From: Camarhynchus parvulus
Lineage: Eukaryota > Chordata > Aves > Passeriformes > Thraupidae
Length of the DNA: 64,000 nucleotides
Assembly (NCBI RefSeq): GCF_901933205.1
Contig: NC_044586.1
Location: 17,182,569-17,246,568 of the forward strand
Reading direction: 5' to 3'
Part shown: positions 61,290 through 64,000 of the stretch, piece after piece
Position numbering within the stretch: position 1 is the stretch's first letter
How the letters are laid out: the number at the start of each line of letters is the position of its first letter
Made by a program: the position numbers and the translations under genes
Notes under the pieces: generated by a model
The model's input: the letters and a program-made list of their open reading frames with translations, nothing else
What the model was told of the DNA's origin: nothing
The model's database searches: none

Positions 61290-64000
61290 CCCTTCTTTTT
61301 ACCTAGGAACTTTGTGCTGAATTTACTGTGGTGTAAGAGCAGAGCTATGTCACCTCTCCCTGGATGTCTGGCCGTTTTAAAGCTAAAGATTAAACAAAAT
61401 TTTTCATTCTTTCTATCACATTTTCAAAAGATAGCTAAGAAGATTAGGGAAGTGAAAGGACATGCTCCTGAGAGGAGCAAAGAGATCTGAAATGACAAAT
61501 GGTGGGGATGGAAAGGAAGTACCTGCATTTTGTTTAAAGAGAAAGCCCCTTTTTTTTCCTGTTATGCTCAAATTCCTGCTATTCCAGAGCAGGAAAAGGT
61601 CTCCCCTGCTGAGCATCTCTGCAGAACTAATGAGGCATCTTGTTTGCTGTACTGCCTTGCTTTTTAAATAGAATCCATGATGGGGGACCATTTTAAAATC
61701 CTTGTGCCAAACTCTCTAGCTACAAATGGAGCATCAGGGACCAGAATTGCTGGTTCCTGTGTTCAGGAATTCACAGAGATCAAAGTGAACACTGAGCCCA
61801 CAGGTTACCCTGCCTTTTAGTGTTTATAACTTTCAACAGTTATTGTCCCTCCAGTGGAGAAGCACTTCAGATTCTGTCAGGGCTCTGCTTTACACCTGAC
61901 AATGTTGAGCGTGCTGGGAGAAGAATTGCCAGTGATATCTTCCCTACCCAGATTCCCTCATCAGACAATGTCCCTGGTGTGCAAGTGTGATTTAGGTACA
62001 TTTTTCTTGTTACATTCAAATGTTTTCAGCAGTTCGAAATGGAAAGCAAATGTAAAAGAAGAGAAACAATGTCATGTTTTTAGATCAAGAGTCCATTTCC
62101 ATGGAATATTCTGTTAACCAGATGGGGAACATGCTGATAAAATACAGTGACAATAGAAGCATTTGGAAATCAGGAATGCTTCAAATTCCATTCCTTTTGC
62201 TTTTGCTTTAACCCTCTTTTCCACACTGTGATTTTCTTGGAAATGGCTTCATTTTTGCTCACTAATAACAATGCAAAGCAAGCTGTGCTTCAAATGCTTT
62301 CCTGTTCATCAAATTCAGTTTCAGGGATATGCAAAAGAGAGAGTATAAGTGCATTTAGGAATTCCTCAGCCCTTGCTTTCAGCTCTACTTTTACATATTG
62401 ACCCTCTGGGGCACATCACTCAAATTTCATACAATTTGCCAGCTCCAGGAAAGTTTTCGTCAGTTTTGGTGCTCAGTTGCTTTTCCCTGCATCCTCATAC
62501 AATGCAGAGCTTGAGTTCCAGCCTTGGCTGAATGAAATTCTCCATTCTGTTGTTGTTTCATCCTGTGTTTGTTTTCTGACATTTCACCCCTGAAGTGCTT
62601 ATTTCTCTACATAGGTTCTTAAAACATTGTGTGAAGAGATACATCCAGAACTATTCTTTTCCTCCCAGAGAGTGCTGAGTTTCTGTTGGCAGACATAACC
62701 AGAATCATTGCTGATTTGTGCTGACTCATAATGCAGTTGCTGTCATGGGTTAGCAGATGCAGAACTGCCATTTTAATTTCACATATAAATAATTTCATGG
62801 ACAACTTTAACTGAGTTTTTCCTTTAGACTTTTGTGGATGTTTAAATTTCAGAAAGCAGTCTCCATACAACCATATTCTGCAGTGCAATTAAGGCTAATT
62901 TGCTCTATTTAATTTAATTAGTCCAATTTATTTTCCCACTGGATTATTGAGTGTAGGATCAGATGCAGGCAGAGGAAATAGCCAGATTTTGCCATTTTCA
63001 ACTGCTCTAACTTTCTAAGAAGTTTCCATTGCCAGATTATCCCTCCTTCTCACTGTTACGAACACCACACCTGGAGGCACTGAACTGCCAGCTAGAAAAG
63101 CTCTTTGGGACTTAGTGGGGTTGTATACAAGGTCAGGTGGATTAAGAGCAGCTCTTTTTTATGTATGCCAAATCAAGAGAGGAGAAATTAATTGTTATAA
63201 CAATTGGTTGTATTGTCTTCAAGCTGTGAACTTTCCACCCTGTAAACTGCCCTCTTAGTCTTTACTTCTGCTTGCCCTTACGGAACTTGTTTCCTGAAAA
63301 TTGAAATAGTTTTGTTTATGTGCAAAATGAAATAAGTTGAAAATGGTACACGTTACATGTAGCGCCTCACTGCCAATAAAACCAATCACTGCCATCTCAT
63401 TCAGTCTAATTTTACTGCCACAGGCATGAATTCAGCAAGATAATATTCAAATATAGCTGTTCAAAAACATTTCTAGAGGGTTTGTTTTTCCACTGGACTT
63501 TCAAAAGTGGTTTTGGGAGGCCAGAATAGTTCAGCCACCATTTAGCTCCTCTTTCACTCAAAAAAATAGCTTATTATGGTCTACTCTATATCTGTAGTTT
63601 TCCATTTTAAGAACCTTTCTGGAATCAATTTCTGTTTATTATCCTTATTAGAAGCAGCACTCACATACTTAAAAATTGAGACTGCCTTGCGAATGAAGAA
63701 GTCATGTGAGAGCAAGAGAAATAAATCAGCGCAAAATAGGTTGCTTTGTAAACTATTGCAGCAGAACAGCTGGGCTTTGCACAAATATCATGTTAGAAGT
63801 TTATTATCTTGCTGCTTTCTAGACCAGCAAATGAAGTTCTGAGCATTGTATTTGTAGAGTCAGACAATCAAAACCTCTTATCCTTTGAGAGATAAGATTG
63901 TATTAGGACTGAATAAAAGTGGTGAAATAATTTATAAATATATAAAAATGGAATTTGCAGTGACTTTTAAGGACAACATTTTTTACCTGTCTGTATGAGT

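Larger units (their letters stand above)
58146..64000. other. AT-rich DNA, no gene recognised
   Basis: Unique sequence apart from the microsatellites listed separately and a T16 run at 60841-60856. Open frames are short (up to about 91 codons) and unremarkable. Confidence 0.6.

Noticed and set aside
1..64000. tRNA, rRNA, CRISPR arrays, bacterial operons, ribosome binding sites
   Set aside because: None seen. The composition and repeats are those of a bird nuclear genome.

Overview
The window looks like non-coding DNA from a bird, most probably a songbird (passerine). The evidence is the repeat content: several CR1 LINE 3' fragments with the usual avian tail, and many endogenous-retrovirus LTRs of kinds I recognise from passerine genomes. 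The background is AT-rich and CpG-poor, and I could find no host protein-coding exon, tRNA, rRNA or CRISPR array on either strand. Whether the window is intergenic or lies inside a large intron cannot be told from the sequence.

Layout. 1-4707 is unique AT-rich DNA with two simple repeats. 4708-5640 is a 933-bp LTR (+) with an internal 107-bp tandem duplication. 6928-7312 is a long purine-only-like tract. 9468-9705 is a CR1 remnant. About 12 kb of unremarkable DNA follows. 21885-23390 is a minus-strand CR1 carrying two later LTR insertions. 27361-27685 (-), 30581-31075 (+, perfect 6-bp target duplication) and 32703-33347 (+) are further solo LTRs.

34135-40331 is the main feature: a plus-strand ERVL-like provirus with the order 5' LTR, primer binding site, gag, protease, reverse transcriptase, RNase H, integrase, polypurine tract, 3' LTR. 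It has no env and no visible dUTPase. Catalytic motifs are still readable in every enzyme (DTG, YIDD, TDGS, HHCC, DD35E), but the reading frame changes many times, so it cannot make intact proteins as written. The 5' LTR is much more degraded than the 3' LTR. A strange stretch of about 335 bp made almost only of A and C follows the 3' LTR.

41458-42222 is CR1 (-). 44270-44861 is an LTR (-). 46888-47272 (+) and 47497-47955 (-) are two CR1 copies with their 3' ends facing. 54441-54825 is a solo LTR with a perfect 6-bp target duplication. 55003-55310 is CR1 (+). 57825-58145 (-) is a shorter relative of the LTR at 4708. The last 6 kb is AT-rich with (GAGT)n and (TA)n microsatellites.

No genes here work together as a host system. 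The functional content is retroelement DNA: promoters, polyadenylation signals and broken retroviral genes. LTR-derived sequence adds up to about 10.6 kb, roughly one sixth of the window. I found no clear sign of a novel system. The points most worth checking are the A/C-only tract, the indel-dominated decay and lopsided LTRs of the provirus, the hydrophobic segment near the start of its gag, and the LTR pair that differs by a block of about 600 bp.
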